From the NCBI RefSeq assembly GCF_900089775.1, contig NZ_FLOB01000001.1:849287-913286 (forward strand): a stretch of DNA of 64,000 bases, written 5' to 3'. The stretch is from Marinomonas spartinae (lineage in GTDB: Bacteria > Pseudomonadota > Gammaproteobacteria > Pseudomonadales > Marinomonadaceae). The position numbers and the translations under genes are program-made. The notes below the pieces were generated by a model. That model was not told the origin of the DNA. It saw only the letters and a list, made by a program, of their open reading frames with translations, and did not search any database. Below are positions 1 to 9,219 of the stretch, piece by piece. Each line of letters starts with the position of its first letter. Positions within the stretch are counted from its first letter, which is position 1.

Positions 1-264
1 ATGGTAAAACCAGGTGAAAAACTCAGTGTGCAAATGCACCATCATCGTGCTGAACACTGGGTGGTGGTCTCTGGGACAGCGAAAGTACAAAATGGTGATA
101 AAGAAATTCTACTGACGGAAAATGAATCCACCTATATCCCTGTTGGTGTAGTTCATGCTTTAGAAAACCCAGGTAAAATTCCACTGGAATTAGTGGAAGT
201 ACAATCAGGAAGTTATCTTGGAGAAGACGACATAGTACGTTTTAGTGATCGTTATGGCCGTTAA
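1..264 (+). CDS. manC: Mannose-1-phosphate guanylyltransferase / mannose-6-phosphate isomerase, C-terminal fragment (cut by window edge)
   Basis: Only the last ~87 codons are in the window; the gene starts upstream and the ATG at position 1 is probably internal. What remains is the C-terminal cupin of the bifunctional type II phosphomannose isomerase/GDP-mannose pyrophosphorylase, normally ~470-480 residues. The metal-binding set is visible: Gln11, His13, Glu18 (in MHHHRAEHW) and His52 (in [10 protein letters not shown]), followed by the conserved ending [14 protein letters not shown]. The enzyme supplies GDP-mannose from mannose-1-phosphate. It lies directly before manB and gmd in the same direction, as expected for a GDP-deoxysugar cassette. 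The family assignment is secure; the N-terminal nucleotidyltransferase domain cannot be seen here. Confidence 0.93.
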   Translation: MVKPGEKLSVQMHHHRAEHWVVVSGTAKVQNGDKEILLTENESTYIPVGVVHALENPGKIPLELVEVQSGSYLGEDDIVRFSDRYGR

Positions 265-283
265 AAAAGTAGTTGTTAAGAAA

Positions 284-1765
284 ATGGCTGCTAATTCAGA
301 GTCTAAACTCGTTAATGTCGATAAGTTAAGTCAGCAACTTGGCGTGGCGTTTGGAACGAGTGGTGTACGTGGCCTTGTGAAGGATCTGACTCCAGAACTT
401 TGCTTTGCTTACACTGCTTCGTTTTTGCAAGCTATCTGCCCGACGGCTAAATGTGTGGCAATAGGAATGGATCTACGCCCTAGTAGCCCAGAAATTGCCA
501 AAGCCTGCATTATAGCGGCGAAAGCTGCAGATATAGAAGTGATCAATTGCGGTACTTTACCCACCCCAGCCCTAGCCTATTATGCCATGCAAAACAATAT
601 TCCTGGCGTGATGATCACGGGGAGCCATATTCCCTTTGATCGTAATGGTATTAAATTTTATCGGCCAGATGGTGAAATTAGTAAAGCGGATGAAGCTAGT
701 ATTATGGCGGGTCAAGTTTCTATATCTGAAACCTTGTTGGCACAAGTTGTACAGAGTGAACTTCCTCAGGTCAATGAGCAAGCAATTGCCTTGTTTAAGC
801 AACGTTATATAGATTTATTTCCTGCTAGCATGCTTACGGGCAAACGCATTGGTGTATATGAGCATTCCAGTGTCGCACGAGATGTTATCAAAGAGTTGCT
901 AGTGCATTTTGGTGCCGAAGTTATTTCTTTAGAACGAACCGACACCTTTGTGCCGATTGATACGGAAGCGGTATCAGTAGAAGATAAGCAAAAAGGTCTC
1001 GATTGGGCTAAAACACATAATCTAGATGCCATTATATCAACCGATGGTGATGGTGATCGACCGCTTATTGCAAACGAGCAGGGGGAATGGCTGCGTGGCG
1101 ATATCCTCGGTGTGCTTTGTGCTGGTTATTTAAACGCAACACATGTAGCAGCGCCTATCAACATCAATACCATGCTTGAATTACAAAATCCAGATAGAAA
1201 AACATTACGAACCAAGATTGGCTCTCCTTACGTTATTGAGGGTATGGAAGCACTTTTAAAAGACTCGCCTGATGCCCGGGTGGTTGGCTACGAGGCTAAT
1301 GGTGGTTTCTTAGTGGGTGGCGACTTTATGGTAAATGGCCAAACACTTAATGCTTTGCCAACTCGAGATTCCATTCTCCCAGCTCTGATAGTGCTTGCCA
1401 TGTCGTATGAACAAAAGCGTCCTATAAGCCAACTAACGGCAGGATTCCCTAAGCGCTATACCGCAAGTGATCGAATTAAAAATATTCCCACAAGCGTGAG
1501 TAAGCAGTTGATTACAGATTTTAAAGCAAGCAAAGAGAAACAAGCTGAATTACTTGATGTGATTGCAGACGAAGGCGAAGTACTAGAGATGGTTTTAACA
1601 GATGAAACCGATGGCTTTCGTATGACGTTGAGTAATGGAAATATTATCCATTTTCGCCCTTCGGGAAATGCTCCTGAGTTAAGAGTTTATGTTGAGACTG
1701 GTGTTGATGTTAATTCATTGATAAAAGATATATTAGTATATATACAAAGAGTAATGGAAGTATGA
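284..1765 (+). CDS. manB: Phosphomannomutase (phosphohexomutase family)
   Basis: Converts mannose-6-phosphate to mannose-1-phosphate for ManC. Family motifs, numbered from the ATG at 284 (493 aa): GTSGVRG at 24-30; the phosphoserine loop TGSHIP with Ser114, a variant of the more usual TASHNP; the Mg-binding DGDGDR with Asp254/256/258; the sugar loop GYEANGG near 335; and the phosphate-binding RPSGNAPE near 458. The start is uncertain. In-frame GTG at 245 and ATG at 254 would overlap the manC stop and add a lysine/valine-rich extension with no visible homology. No strong ribosome binding site decides between them, and 284 gives the usual short N-terminus. The stop overlaps the gmd start (ATGA), so translation is probably coupled. 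Confidence 0.9.
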   Translation: MAANSESKLVNVDKLSQQLGVAFGTSGVRGLVKDLTPELCFAYTASFLQAICPTAKCVAIGMDLRPSSPEIAKACIIAAKAADIEVINCGTLPTPALAYYAMQNNIPGVMITGSHIPFDRNGIKFYRPDGEISKADEASIMAGQVSISETLLAQVVQSELPQVNEQAIALFKQRYIDLFPASMLTGKRIGVYEHSSVARDVIKELLVHFGAEVISLERTDTFVPIDTEAVSVEDKQKGLDWAKTHNLDAIISTDGDGDRPLIANEQGEWLRGDILGVLCAGYLNATHVAAPININTMLELQNPDRKTLRTKIGSPYVIEGMEALLKDSPDARVVGYEANGGFLVGGDFMVNGQTLNALPTRDSILPALIVLAMSYEQKRPISQLTAGFPKRYTASDRIKNIPTSVSKQLITDFKASKEKQAELLDVIADEGEVLEMVLTDETDGFRMTLSNGNIIHFRPSGNAPELRVYVETGVDVNSLIKDILVYIQRVMEV

Positions 1766-2883
1766 TTAAGAAAAAAGCATTAATAACAGGTGTAACGGGC
1801 CAAGACGGCTCATATCTAGCAGAGTTTTTGTTAGGAAAAGGCTATGAAGTGCATGGTATCAAGCGTCGTGCCTCTTCTTTTAATACTCAGCGTGTTGATC
1901 ATATTTTCCAAGATCCACATGTTGATAATGCAAATTTTATTCTTCATTATGGTGATTTGACGGACTCTTCTAATTTGACGCGTATTCTGCAGGAAGTGAA
2001 ACCTGATGAAGTATACAATTTAGGTGCTCAATCACATGTTGCGGTGTCGTTTGAATCCCCAGAATATACGGCGGATGTGGATGCTATGGGAACCTTGCGT
2101 TTGCTGGAAGCTATTCGATTATTAGGTTTAGAAAAAAACACTAGGTTCTATCAAGCTTCGACGTCTGAGCTTTATGGATTGGTACAAGAGACTCCGCAAA
2201 AAGAAACCACTCCATTTTATCCTCGATCTCCATATGCAGTGGCGAAGATGTACGCTTATTGGATCGTCGTAAACTATCGTGAGTCATATGGTATGTACGC
2301 GTGTAATGGTATTTTGTTTAACCACGAATCGCCGCGTCGTGGCGAAACTTTTGTAACTCGTAAGATTACCCGTGGGTTGGCGAACATTGCTCAAGGTTTG
2401 GAAAAATGCTTGTACATGGGCAACATGGATGCGCTTCGCGACTGGGGACATGCTCAGGACTATGTGCGTATGCAGTGGATGATGTTGCAACAAGATCAAG
2501 CAGAAGATTTTGTTATTGCTACTGGCGTTCAGTATTCCGTACGTCAGTTTATCGAATGGTCTGCTAAAGAGTTGGGTATTAGCTTGAAATTTGAAGGCCA
2601 AGGAGTTGATGAAAAAGCCATAGTAACTGCAATTGACAAGGATAAAGCTCCTGCACTAACGGTAGGTGATGTCGTAGTTCAGGTAGACCCACGTTACTTC
2701 CGCCCCGCAGAAGTGGAAACATTATTAGGTGATCCAACTAAAGCAAAAGAAAAGCTTGGGTGGATGCCAGAAATCACGGTACAAGAAATGTGTGCTGAAA
2801 TGGTAGCTGAGGACCTAAAAGTCGCCCAGCGCTATGCGTTATTAAAGTTACATGGACATGATATACCAGTATCTCAAGAGTAA
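1762..2883 (+). CDS. gmd: GDP-mannose 4,6-dehydratase
   Basis: An extended SDR enzyme (373 aa, the usual length) that converts GDP-D-mannose to GDP-4-keto-6-deoxy-D-mannose, the branch point for fucose, colitose, perosamine and rhamnose. The NADP-binding GxxGxxG is at residues 10-16 (GVTGQDG). The catalytic set is visible: Thr134 and Glu136 in STSELYG, and Tyr158/Lys162 in the YxxxK motif SPYAVAK. It overlaps manB by 4 bp and is followed after 4 bp by colC, so this is one operon. With colC and colD downstream, its product most likely feeds GDP-L-colitose. Confidence 0.96.
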   Translation: MIKKKALITGVTGQDGSYLAEFLLGKGYEVHGIKRRASSFNTQRVDHIFQDPHVDNANFILHYGDLTDSSNLTRILQEVKPDEVYNLGAQSHVAVSFESPEYTADVDAMGTLRLLEAIRLLGLEKNTRFYQASTSELYGLVQETPQKETTPFYPRSPYAVAKMYAYWIVVNYRESYGMYACNGILFNHESPRRGETFVTRKITRGLANIAQGLEKCLYMGNMDALRDWGHAQDYVRMQWMMLQQDQAEDFVIATGVQYSVRQFIEWSAKELGISLKFEGQGVDEKAIVTAIDKDKAPALTVGDVVVQVDPRYFRPAEVETLLGDPTKAKEKLGWMPEITVQEMCAEMVAEDLKVAQRYALLKLHGHDIPVSQE

Positions 2884-2887
2884 AAGT

Positions 2888-3814
2888 ATGAAGATTTTGT
2901 TGACCGGAGCGCGAGGCATGGTAGGGCAAAATATTTTGTCTTTAGCTGCTCAATATGATTATGAATTTCTGACTCCGACTAGCACTCAGCTGGATCTGCT
3001 AGATAGTAGAGCTGTTAATGATTATATTGGTGCAAATAACCCCGATTTGATTATTCATGCGGCAGGTATAGTCGGTGGTATTCAAGCTAACATGGCTCAG
3101 CCAGTTAAGTTCTTGGTGGATAACATGCAGATGGGGTTGAATATTTTGACTGCATCCAATGCTAATGGCGTAGCGCAATTTCTTAATTTAAGTAGTTCTT
3201 GTATGTATCCGAGAGATGCATGTAATCCTTTATCAGAAGATTTAATTCTAAAGGGAGAGCTTGAACCAACCAATGAAGGTTATGCTCTGGCTAAAGTGAC
3301 AAGTACACGTTTATGTGAATACATAAGCAGAGAAAACTCTAGCAGGCAGTACAAAACCATCATTCCATGCAATTTATATGGTCGATTTGACAAGTTTGAC
3401 CCAAATCACGCGCATATGATTCCTGCAGTTATCCGAAAAATACATGAAGCTAAAAAAGCTAATCTTGAAGAAATTGATATATGGGGTGATGGAGAGGCTC
3501 GACGTGAGTTCATGTATGCAGAGGATTTTGCTGCGTTTGTATTTTATGCGATAGATCATTTCAAACAGATGCCGCAAAACCTTAACGTTGGGTTAGGGGC
3601 TGATTATACTATCAATGAGTATTATCAAGCCGTTGCGAGGGTTATAGGTTATACGGGGCATTTCAAGCATGATTTGACTAAACCCGTTGGTATGAGACAA
3701 AAGCTCATTGATGATACAAGGTTAAAATCGTTCGGCTGGTCTCATAATACCAGTTTGGAGGCTGGTATCGAAAAAACATATCAATTTTATTTAAACGAGT
3801 ACTGTAATGATTAA
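2888..3814 (+). CDS. colC: GDP-L-colitose synthase (Fcl-like 3,5-epimerase/4-reductase)
   Basis: An SDR epimerase/reductase of the GDP-L-fucose synthase type, 308 aa from the ATG at 2888; a longer in-frame start at 2852 would run back into gmd. NADP-binding GxxGxxG is at 7-13 (GARGMVG). Residues expected for the family are present: Ser103 and Cys105 in NLSSSCMYP, Tyr132/Lys136 in GYALAK, and His176 in HAHMIPA. On sequence alone this could be Fcl (GDP-fucose). It is called ColC because the next gene, overlapping by 8 bp, is a ColD-type 3-dehydratase, and the ColC reaction (C5 epimerisation and C4 reduction) follows ColD in the known GDP-L-colitose pathway. The Fcl family call is firm; the colitose assignment rests on context. 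Confidence 0.8.
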   Translation: MKILLTGARGMVGQNILSLAAQYDYEFLTPTSTQLDLLDSRAVNDYIGANNPDLIIHAAGIVGGIQANMAQPVKFLVDNMQMGLNILTASNANGVAQFLNLSSSCMYPRDACNPLSEDLILKGELEPTNEGYALAKVTSTRLCEYISRENSSRQYKTIIPCNLYGRFDKFDPNHAHMIPAVIRKIHEAKKANLEEIDIWGDGEARREFMYAEDFAAFVFYAIDHFKQMPQNLNVGLGADYTINEYYQAVARVIGYTGHFKHDLTKPVGMRQKLIDDTRLKSFGWSHNTSLEAGIEKTYQFYLNEYCND

Positions 3815-4985
3815 TTATTCTTTAGCGAGTAGCACCTGGGATCAAAATGAATACTCTGCAATTCAGAGAGTCATTGAGTCTGATATGTTTACCATGGGGA
3901 AAGAGGTTGCACATTATGAAAAAGACTTTGCTGACTTTTTTGGTGCTAAATACGCTATCATGGTGAGCTCTGGTTCGACAGCAAATTTGCTGATGATCGC
4001 ATCACTTTTTTTTACGAAGAATGTTAAAAATAAATTGAAACGTGGTGATGAAGTGATTGTCCCTGCCGTATCATGGTCGACAACTTATTTTCCGTTACAG
4101 CAGTATGGGTTAAAGGTGAAGTTTGTAGACATCGATAGTCAAACTCTAAATATGGATTTAGATAAGCTAGAAGGTGCGATTACTGATAAGACGAAAGCGA
4201 TTTTGTTTGTCAATTTGTTGGGTAACCCAAACGATTTTGCAAGAGTTAGTGATATAATTGCTGGCCGCGATATTTTTATATTAGAAGATAATTGTGAGTC
4301 GATGGGGGCAACAATTAATGGTAAGCAGGCGGGTACCTTTGGTTTGATGGGGACTTTTAGCTCATTTTTCTCACATCACATCGCGACAATGGAAGGAGGC
4401 TGTGTTGTCACAGATGACGAAGAGCTTTATCATATCTTGTTGTGCATCCGAGCACATGGTTGGACTCGTAATTTACCAAAGTTCAATAAAGTCACGGGAG
4501 AGAAAAGCGAAGATGCATTCGAGGAATCATTTAAGTTTGTGTTGCCAGGTTATAATGTAAGACCTTTAGAAATGAGTGGTGCATTAGGTGTTGAGCAGCT
4601 TAAAAAACTACCAAGTTTTATAGAAATAAGACGTGAAAATGCGAAGCTGTTCCAATCATTATTTGCCAACCATCCATTTATTGATATTCAGCAAGAAATA
4701 GGCTCAAGTAGTTGGTTTGGTTTTGCGTTGATTCTTAATGAGAAAGCACCTTATACCCGTGCTGAACTTGTTAAGTTATTAACAAAAAATGGAATTGAGT
4801 GTCGTCCAATTGTTACAGGTAATTTTCTTAAAAACTCTTCGGTCCTTGAGTATTTTGATTATGAAGTGTTTGGTAATGTCAATAATGCTGAGTATTTAGA
4901 TCAAAATGGCCTTTTTGTTGGTAATCACCAAGTAGATATAAAAGCTAACATTGTAGCTCTTCATGATTTAATAAAAAATTTGTAG
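3807..4985 (+). CDS. colD: GDP-4-keto-6-deoxy-D-mannose 3-dehydratase
   Basis: A PLP enzyme of the DegT/DnrJ/EryC1/StrS fold (392 aa) that removes the 3-hydroxyl of GDP-4-keto-6-deoxymannose. The active-site segment reads FSSFFSHHIATMEGG. At the position where aminotransferases carry the Schiff-base lysine (KNxxxxEGG) there is His190. That substitution is the known hallmark of ColD, which uses PMP/PLP for dehydration with glutamate as co-substrate. Other fold features are intact: VSSGSTAN at 53-60, the cofactor aspartate in LEDNCESMG near 161, and the C-terminal GNFLKN and VGNHQ motifs seen in ColD proteins. It shares 8 bp with colC and is the last gene before the IS nest, so further polysaccharide genes may have been displaced. 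Confidence 0.9.
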   Translation: MINYSLASSTWDQNEYSAIQRVIESDMFTMGKEVAHYEKDFADFFGAKYAIMVSSGSTANLLMIASLFFTKNVKNKLKRGDEVIVPAVSWSTTYFPLQQYGLKVKFVDIDSQTLNMDLDKLEGAITDKTKAILFVNLLGNPNDFARVSDIIAGRDIFILEDNCESMGATINGKQAGTFGLMGTFSSFFSHHIATMEGGCVVTDDEELYHILLCIRAHGWTRNLPKFNKVTGEKSEDAFEESFKFVLPGYNVRPLEMSGALGVEQLKKLPSFIEIRRENAKLFQSLFANHPFIDIQQEIGSSSWFGFALILNEKAPYTRAELVKLLTKNGIECRPIVTGNFLKNSSVLEYFDYEVFGNVNNAEYLDQNGLFVGNHQVDIKANIVALHDLIKNL

Positions 4986-5019
4986 TAAAAAATAGAGTGT
5001 GGTAGGACTATTTAGTTAA

Positions 5020-5318
5020 TTCTTCCCTGAATAATGGCGTTTCAGACAAGAAGCGCCATGCTATTTTTAGGTCTTTTAATGTGAGAATTTTTTTTAGCTA
5101 TAATCGCCTTAAAAATAGTCCAAAATATGGGGAGCGATAAAGCCACTTCAGTAGCTTACGCAGGTTCTGGTCACAGGCTCTCAAGAGAACATTCAACGCA
5201 TCACCGAGTTTTTCATTGAATTTCAAATAACCAATGATCGGCTCTACGCTATTCTTACGTATCATCCAACGCTCTTTCTTCTCGGGGATACCGCGTTTTT
5301 GATAAGCAATTAATACTT
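5020..5318 (-). pseudogene. Inverted remnant of the 3' end of an IS5-like element
   Basis: Read on the minus strand, this gives a degraded copy of the transposase C-terminus found on the plus strand at about 8930-9219: the E-PIIG, QNLRKLLKWLY and PYFG-FLRRL segments recur, with an internal deletion of roughly nine codons and a premature stop near the end. The terminal stretch at 5021-5050 is nearly the reverse complement of 9190-9237, including the CCTGAATAATGGCG end motif. It is therefore the outer end of a second, diverged element in opposite orientation, directly beside the left end of the younger copy. No N-terminal portion remains. Confidence 0.8.
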
Positions 5319-5376
5319 AGTCATCCCTGAATAATTCTCAACCTATTGAAATGCAATGTATTTTGTATAATGCTAA

Positions 5377-5411
5377 GGACTAAAATCTCGCCAATAATGG
5401 CGCTTTAGTCC
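5377..5411. promoter_or_regulatory. Stem-loop upstream of the IS5-like transposase
   Basis: GGACTAAA at 5377-5384 pairs with TTTAGTCC at 5404-5411, and an inner CGCC/GGCG stem closes an AATAAT loop. It lies ~30 nt before the transposase ATG at 5440 and just after a consensus TATAAT at 5366-5371, whose only TTGAAA candidate is at a short 14-bp spacing. Such hairpins in insertion sequences often limit transposase translation from outside transcripts. Here the structure is seen and the role is inferred. Confidence 0.5.
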
Positions 5412-5439
5412 CAAAAAGTTGCAGAATCAGTGAGTTTTT

Positions 5440-5672
5440 ATGAAGCCTCGTCAAACAAAGCAAGATCCGCAGAAGGATTTATTCCGGCCTCAGCTAATCG
5501 ATATTATTAACCCCAACCATACACTCGTTCGGTTGGCTAAAGTGCTGGATTGGGATCGGTTGGATACCGAATAGGGGACACATTTCGCGACGGTTGGCGC
5601 AGCGGCTCTGCCGACTCGCTTGATGGTAGGGCTACTGTATTTACAGCATTTGTATAATTTGTCTGATGAAAT
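5440..5672 (+). pseudogene. IS5-like transposase, 5' part (split by IS66, amber stop)
   Basis: From ATG 5440 the frame gives MKPRQTKQDPQKDLF, then LVRLAKVLDWDRLDTE, an in-frame TAG at 5572-5574 (codon 45), and then GTHFATVG, LPTRLMVGLLYLQHLYNLSDEM up to the IS66 insertion point. Related transposases usually have a phenylalanine or similar residue where the TAG sits, so the gene was probably already inactive, or was inactivated independently, before or after IS66 arrived. The continuation is at 8097-9219 in the same frame once IS66 and one duplication copy are removed. Confidence 0.85.
5665..5672. repeat. Target site duplication, left copy (GATGAAAT)
   Basis: The 8-bp GATGAAAT lies immediately left of the IS66-type end GTAAGCG and is repeated perfectly at 8089-8096, right of the opposite end. 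Eight base pairs is the usual IS66 duplication length. Confidence 0.95.
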
Positions 5673-5758
5673 GTAAGCGTCACTAAATCAGCCTCTAGTT
5701 TTCGTGCTTAGTCCCTTCCACACTGTGCTTCGTCCCAATAATCGACGGAGTAATCAAT

Positions 5759-6064
5759 ATGAGCACAAATACAGTATTAAACCAAACTTGGGCTGCCCAT
5801 ATCGAAAAATGGCGGTCATCTGGGTTATCCGCCAAAGCGTTCTGTGAACAAGAAGACTTGGTGTATCACCAGTTCGGCTATTGGCGGCAGAAATTTTCTC
5901 CTGCCGATGACTCGCCAACCGAATCAAAATTAGTGCCGGTAACACTGGCAATGCCTTCTCAGCACACCAGCGATCTAGAAATCCTGCTCCCCAATGGCGT
6001 GCTCATACGTGGCATTGATTCGAGTAATATTCCATTGGTGACTAGCTTGGTCGCCGCTTTATGA
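5759..6064 (+). CDS. tnpA: IS66 family accessory protein TnpA
   Basis: A 101-aa protein with the N-terminal pattern WAAHIEKWRSSGLSAKAFCEQ…YHQFGYWRQKF typical of IS66 TnpA, a helix-turn-helix DNA-binding accessory protein of the transposition complex. The C-terminal part ends in the usual LEILLPNGVLIRG…LVAAL segment. Its stop overlaps the tnpB start by 4 bp, suggesting translational coupling. It begins ~85 bp inside the left terminus of the element. Confidence 0.9.
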   Translation: MSTNTVLNQTWAAHIEKWRSSGLSAKAFCEQEDLVYHQFGYWRQKFSPADDSPTESKLVPVTLAMPSQHTSDLEILLPNGVLIRGIDSSNIPLVTSLVAAL

Positions 6065-6429
6065 AACCCCGTTATCTGCGTCCTGCTTTAAATTTACCCC
6101 AGATATTTTTGTACCGAGACCCGGTGGATTTTAGAAAACAAGCCCATGGGCTGGCGGTACTGATCGAGCAAGAACTTGGACACAACCCATTTTCTGGAGC
6201 CTTGTACGCCTTTACCAACCGGCATCGCAATAAAATCAAATGCGTCATGTGGGAAGACAATGGCTTCGTGCTTTATTACAAAGGTTTAGCAGAAGAAAAG
6301 TTTAAGTGGCCCAAAGCCTCAGACGAATTGGTATCCCTCACCGGCGAGCAGATTAATTGGCTGTTAGATGGCTACGATCTTGGCGTAATGAAAGGCCATA
6401 AAACCTTGCATTATGAGGCACTTTGCTGA
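6061..6429 (+). CDS. tnpB: IS66 family accessory protein TnpB (Orf2)
   Basis: A 122-aa IS66 Orf2-type protein. Diagnostic stretches are FLYRDPVDFRKQAHGLAVLIEQELG near the N-terminus, GALYAFTNRHRNKIKCVMWEDNGFVLYYKGL in the middle, and FKWP followed by a C-terminal LLDGYDL. It is required with TnpA and TnpC for IS66 transposition, though its biochemical role is poorly defined. It overlaps tnpA by 4 bp. The next frame could also start at 6413 inside this gene, but 6464 is preferred for tnpC. Confidence 0.92.
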   Translation: MKPRYLRPALNLPQIFLYRDPVDFRKQAHGLAVLIEQELGHNPFSGALYAFTNRHRNKIKCVMWEDNGFVLYYKGLAEEKFKWPKASDELVSLTGEQINWLLDGYDLGVMKGHKTLHYEALC

Positions 6430-6463
6430 GGATTTTTGTGGTGATTTTTGCTATCATAGCGCC

Positions 6464-8038
6464 ATGAAAATCGCTCCCAAATCTCACTCCCAAAAGCCAG
6501 ATTACAGTCAATTATCGCAAGCTGAGCTGGTGTCTTTGCTGTTGCAAAAAGACGCATCTTTAGCTCAGCGTGATGCCTACATCGAGCGTCTTGAAGAGAT
6601 CAACCGTCTGCAAAAAGTACAACGCTTCGCCGCCAAGAGTGAGAAGCAGCCGTTTCAGATCACCCTGTTTGATGAGGTAGAACTGGAAAGTGCGATTGAC
6701 GATCTGATTGATGAGATTCCAGAAGACTCGTTGAGCCAAGAGCTGGCACAAACCAAGAAAAGTCGTCAGCGTCAACGGGGCTTCTCGGCTTCATTAAACC
6801 GAATCCGTCGTGAGATCTGCCTGAGTGACGACGAGAAAGCCGGTGCAACGAAAACCTTCTTCACTAAGGTGAAAGAAGAACTGGAGTTCATCCCCGCTCA
6901 GCTTAACGTGATCGAGATCTGGCAAGAAAAAGCGGTGTTCGAATCCTCGACTGGCGAGGAAATCATAGCGGCAAAGCGCCCAACCCATCCTCTGGGTAAA
7001 TGCGTCGCCACCACCTCCTTATTGGCGTACATCATCACATCAAAATATGCTGATGGTTTACCTCTGTATCGCTTAGATGGCATGTTAGCGCGCCTTGGTC
7101 ATGAAATTGGTCGTAATAACATGGCGAACTGGATCATCCGTCTCGATGACGTGTTCAAACCCTTGATCAACCTGATGCGGGAACAACAAAACCTCGGTCG
7201 TTACATCCAAGCGGATGAAACTCGCATCCAAGTGTTGAAAGAAACGGGGAAAACTGCTCAAAGTGATAAATGGATGTGGGTTACACGGGGCGGTCCACCG
7301 GATAAACCTTCTGTATTGTTCGACTATGATCCGACCCGAGCGGGTCACGTACCGGCACGCCTATTGGAAGGGTTTAGTGGCGTATTACAAGTGGACGGCT
7401 ACAGCGGCTATGGCAAAGTCTGCCGAGAACTTGATATCACTCGCATTGGCTGTTGGGATCATGCGCGACGCAAGTTTGTTGAAGCCGCACGCGGTGCGGC
7501 TCCTCAGAAAAGAAAAGGAAAAAGCAACAAGGTCAAACCATCTAAAACCGATGTCGCCATCGGTAAAATCCGCAAGCTCTATGCCATCGAAAGCAAAATA
7601 GAAGGCTTAAGCGAGTCGGAAAAATACACCGTCCGTCAAGAATTGGCCTTGCCAGTGCTGCAAGACCTCAAAGCATGGTTAGAAACCAACCACCCTAAGG
7701 TTCCCAAAGACTCGCTGACCTTCAAAGCGATCCAATATGCCCTCAATCAGTGGGAATCCTTGGTGGCCTACTGCGACTATGGCTTCGTCCACATCAGCAA
7801 CGCCTTAGCAGAAAATGCCATCCGCCCGTTCGCAGTGGGCAGGCGCAACTGGCTGTTTGCTGATTCGTCACGTGGAGCGAACGCCAGTGCCACCTGCTAC
7901 TCACTGATAGAAACCGCCAAAGCCAATGGTCTAGAGCCATCAAGCTGCATCCACTATCTGCTCGACCACATCGCCGACGCTGACACCTTAGAAAAACTTG
8001 AAGCGCTGTTGCCCTGGAACATGCCGAAAATAGGCTAG
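6464..8038 (+). CDS. tnpC: IS66 family transposase TnpC (DDE type)
   Basis: The catalytic transposase of the element, 524 aa from ATG 6464; an in-frame ATG at 6413 would overlap tnpB by 17 bp and add 17 residues unlike the family. An N-terminal coiled segment (DAYIERLEEINRLQKVQRFAAKSEK) is followed by the linker and the DDE core. Likely catalytic residues are Asp251 (QADETR), Asp311 (VDGYSGY) and Glu450 (ALAENAIRPF). The IS66 C-terminal pattern GRRNWLFADS…YSLIETAKANGLEP…YLL is complete. No frameshift or stop is seen, so the protein should be functional. Confidence 0.95.
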   Translation: MKIAPKSHSQKPDYSQLSQAELVSLLLQKDASLAQRDAYIERLEEINRLQKVQRFAAKSEKQPFQITLFDEVELESAIDDLIDEIPEDSLSQELAQTKKSRQRQRGFSASLNRIRREICLSDDEKAGATKTFFTKVKEELEFIPAQLNVIEIWQEKAVFESSTGEEIIAAKRPTHPLGKCVATTSLLAYIITSKYADGLPLYRLDGMLARLGHEIGRNNMANWIIRLDDVFKPLINLMREQQNLGRYIQADETRIQVLKETGKTAQSDKWMWVTRGGPPDKPSVLFDYDPTRAGHVPARLLEGFSGVLQVDGYSGYGKVCRELDITRIGCWDHARRKFVEAARGAAPQKRKGKSNKVKPSKTDVAIGKIRKLYAIESKIEGLSESEKYTVRQELALPVLQDLKAWLETNHPKVPKDSLTFKAIQYALNQWESLVAYCDYGFVHISNALAENAIRPFAVGRRNWLFADSSRGANASATCYSLIETAKANGLEPSSCIHYLLDHIADADTLEKLEALLPWNMPKIG

Positions 8039-8088
8039 ATTAGCAGATCTGGCCAAATCGTTTTAGGAGTGGATATAAGAGCGCTTAC

Positions 8089-8096
8089 GATGAAAT
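8089..8096. repeat. Target site duplication, right copy (GATGAAAT)
   Basis: A perfect repeat of 5665-5672, directly after the CGCTTAC end of the IS66 element. The next base resumes the interrupted transposase frame. Confidence 0.95.
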
Positions 8097-9219
8097 GGTC
8101 TTAGAACAATGGCTTGAATCGCCTTACTACCAATACTTTTGCGGCGAAACCTTTTTTCAACATGACTTCCCGTGCCATCCAACCAGTCTTGTTAAATGGC
8201 GCAAACGGTTAGGAGAAGAAGGCTGTGAATGGCTGCTTACTCAGACGATACAAGCAGGGCTAAAGCTAAAAGTGATCAAGTCTGCGAGTCTAAAGCGTGT
8301 GATTGTCGATACCACGGTACAAGAAAAAAACATCACCTTCCCAACCGATGCCAAACTCTACAACAAGGCACGACAGCAACTCACTCAAGTGGCAAAAGAC
8401 CTCGCTATCACACTAAGACAAACCTATGACAAAGCCTGCCATGAGTTAATGCCAAAGATTGGACGCTATGGGCATGCCAAACAATACAAACGAATGAGAA
8501 AGGCGATTAAGCAAGTCAAAGGCTTCTTAGGGCGGGTATTACGGGACCTTGATAGACAAGTAAAACGACAAGGATTAACGCTCACCCAAAAGCAAGAAGA
8601 CACTCTCAACCAAGCTTATCGATTACTAAAACAAACGCGTCAGAGTAAAAACAAACTCTACAGCCTGCATGAACCCAATGTGGACTGTATCTCTAAAGGC
8701 AAAGCACATAAACGCTATGAGTTTGGTGTGAAAGCCAGTATCGCGGTGACGGCTAAAGAATCCTTTATTGTGGGCGCAAGAAGCTATCCAGGTAATCCTT
8801 ATGATGGCCATACCTTGAAAGATCAACTTCAACAAGTGGAAACCCTGACAGGGAAAAAACCGGAAACCTGTTTTGTTGACCGAGGGTATAAAGGATCGGG
8901 CGTGGAAGACATTAAAGTCTTGGTTACAGGTCAAAAACGCGGTGTGCCCAAGAAAGAGAAACGCTGGATGGGAAGACGAAACAGTGTAGAACCCATCATC
9001 GGGCATCTCAAATCCGATGGAAAACTCAGACGATGCTTCTTAAAAGGCATACTAGGCGATGCGATGAACGTGATCTTAAGCGCCTGTGGCCAGAACTTAC
9101 GTAAGCTACTAAAGTGGCTTTATTGCGCCCCATATTTTGGAGTCTTTTTAAGGAGATTATGGCTGAAAATAATTTTTCCAACGGAAAATTCTAAAAATAG
9201 CATGGCGCTTCTTGCTTGA
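8097..9219 (+). pseudogene. IS5-like transposase, 3' part (separated by IS66)
   Basis: This is the C-terminal ~374 codons of the transposase whose start lies at 5440. The junction reads …YNLSDEM | VLEQWLESPYYQYFCG. Family features include FFQHDFPCHPTSLVKWRKRLGE, the VDTTVQEKNITFPTDAKL catalytic-aspartate segment, a coiled basic middle region, the second acidic block DRGYKGSG and the glutamate region RRNSVEPIIGHLKSDGKLRR. An ATG at 8094 could start an N-terminally truncated protein lacking the DUF772 DNA-binding region, but it is best treated as the broken half of one gene. Only one internal lesion is visible in the reconstructed gene, the TAG at 5572. Confidence 0.9.

Larger units (their letters stand above)
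5673..8088 (+). mobile_element. IS66-family insertion sequence, apparently intact
   Basis: This 2416-bp element begins GTAAGCG and ends CGCTTAC, the typical IS66 termini, and is bounded by perfect 8-bp direct repeats (GATGAAAT). It carries the three expected genes in order (tnpA, tnpB, tnpC), all open. It lies inside the transposase frame of an IS5-like element, so it is the younger insertion. Perfect duplications and intact frames point to fairly recent transposition. Confidence 0.96.

Noticed and set aside
3807..4985. Inactivated aminotransferase because the catalytic lysine is missing
   Set aside because: The His replacement is the known hallmark of functional ColD dehydratases, and the rest of the protein matches that family.
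5572..5574. Amber recoding or programmed read-through in the IS5-like transposase
   Set aside because: The gene is also split by IS66 and lies beside another decayed copy; no recoding signal is seen, so an ordinary nonsense mutation is simpler.
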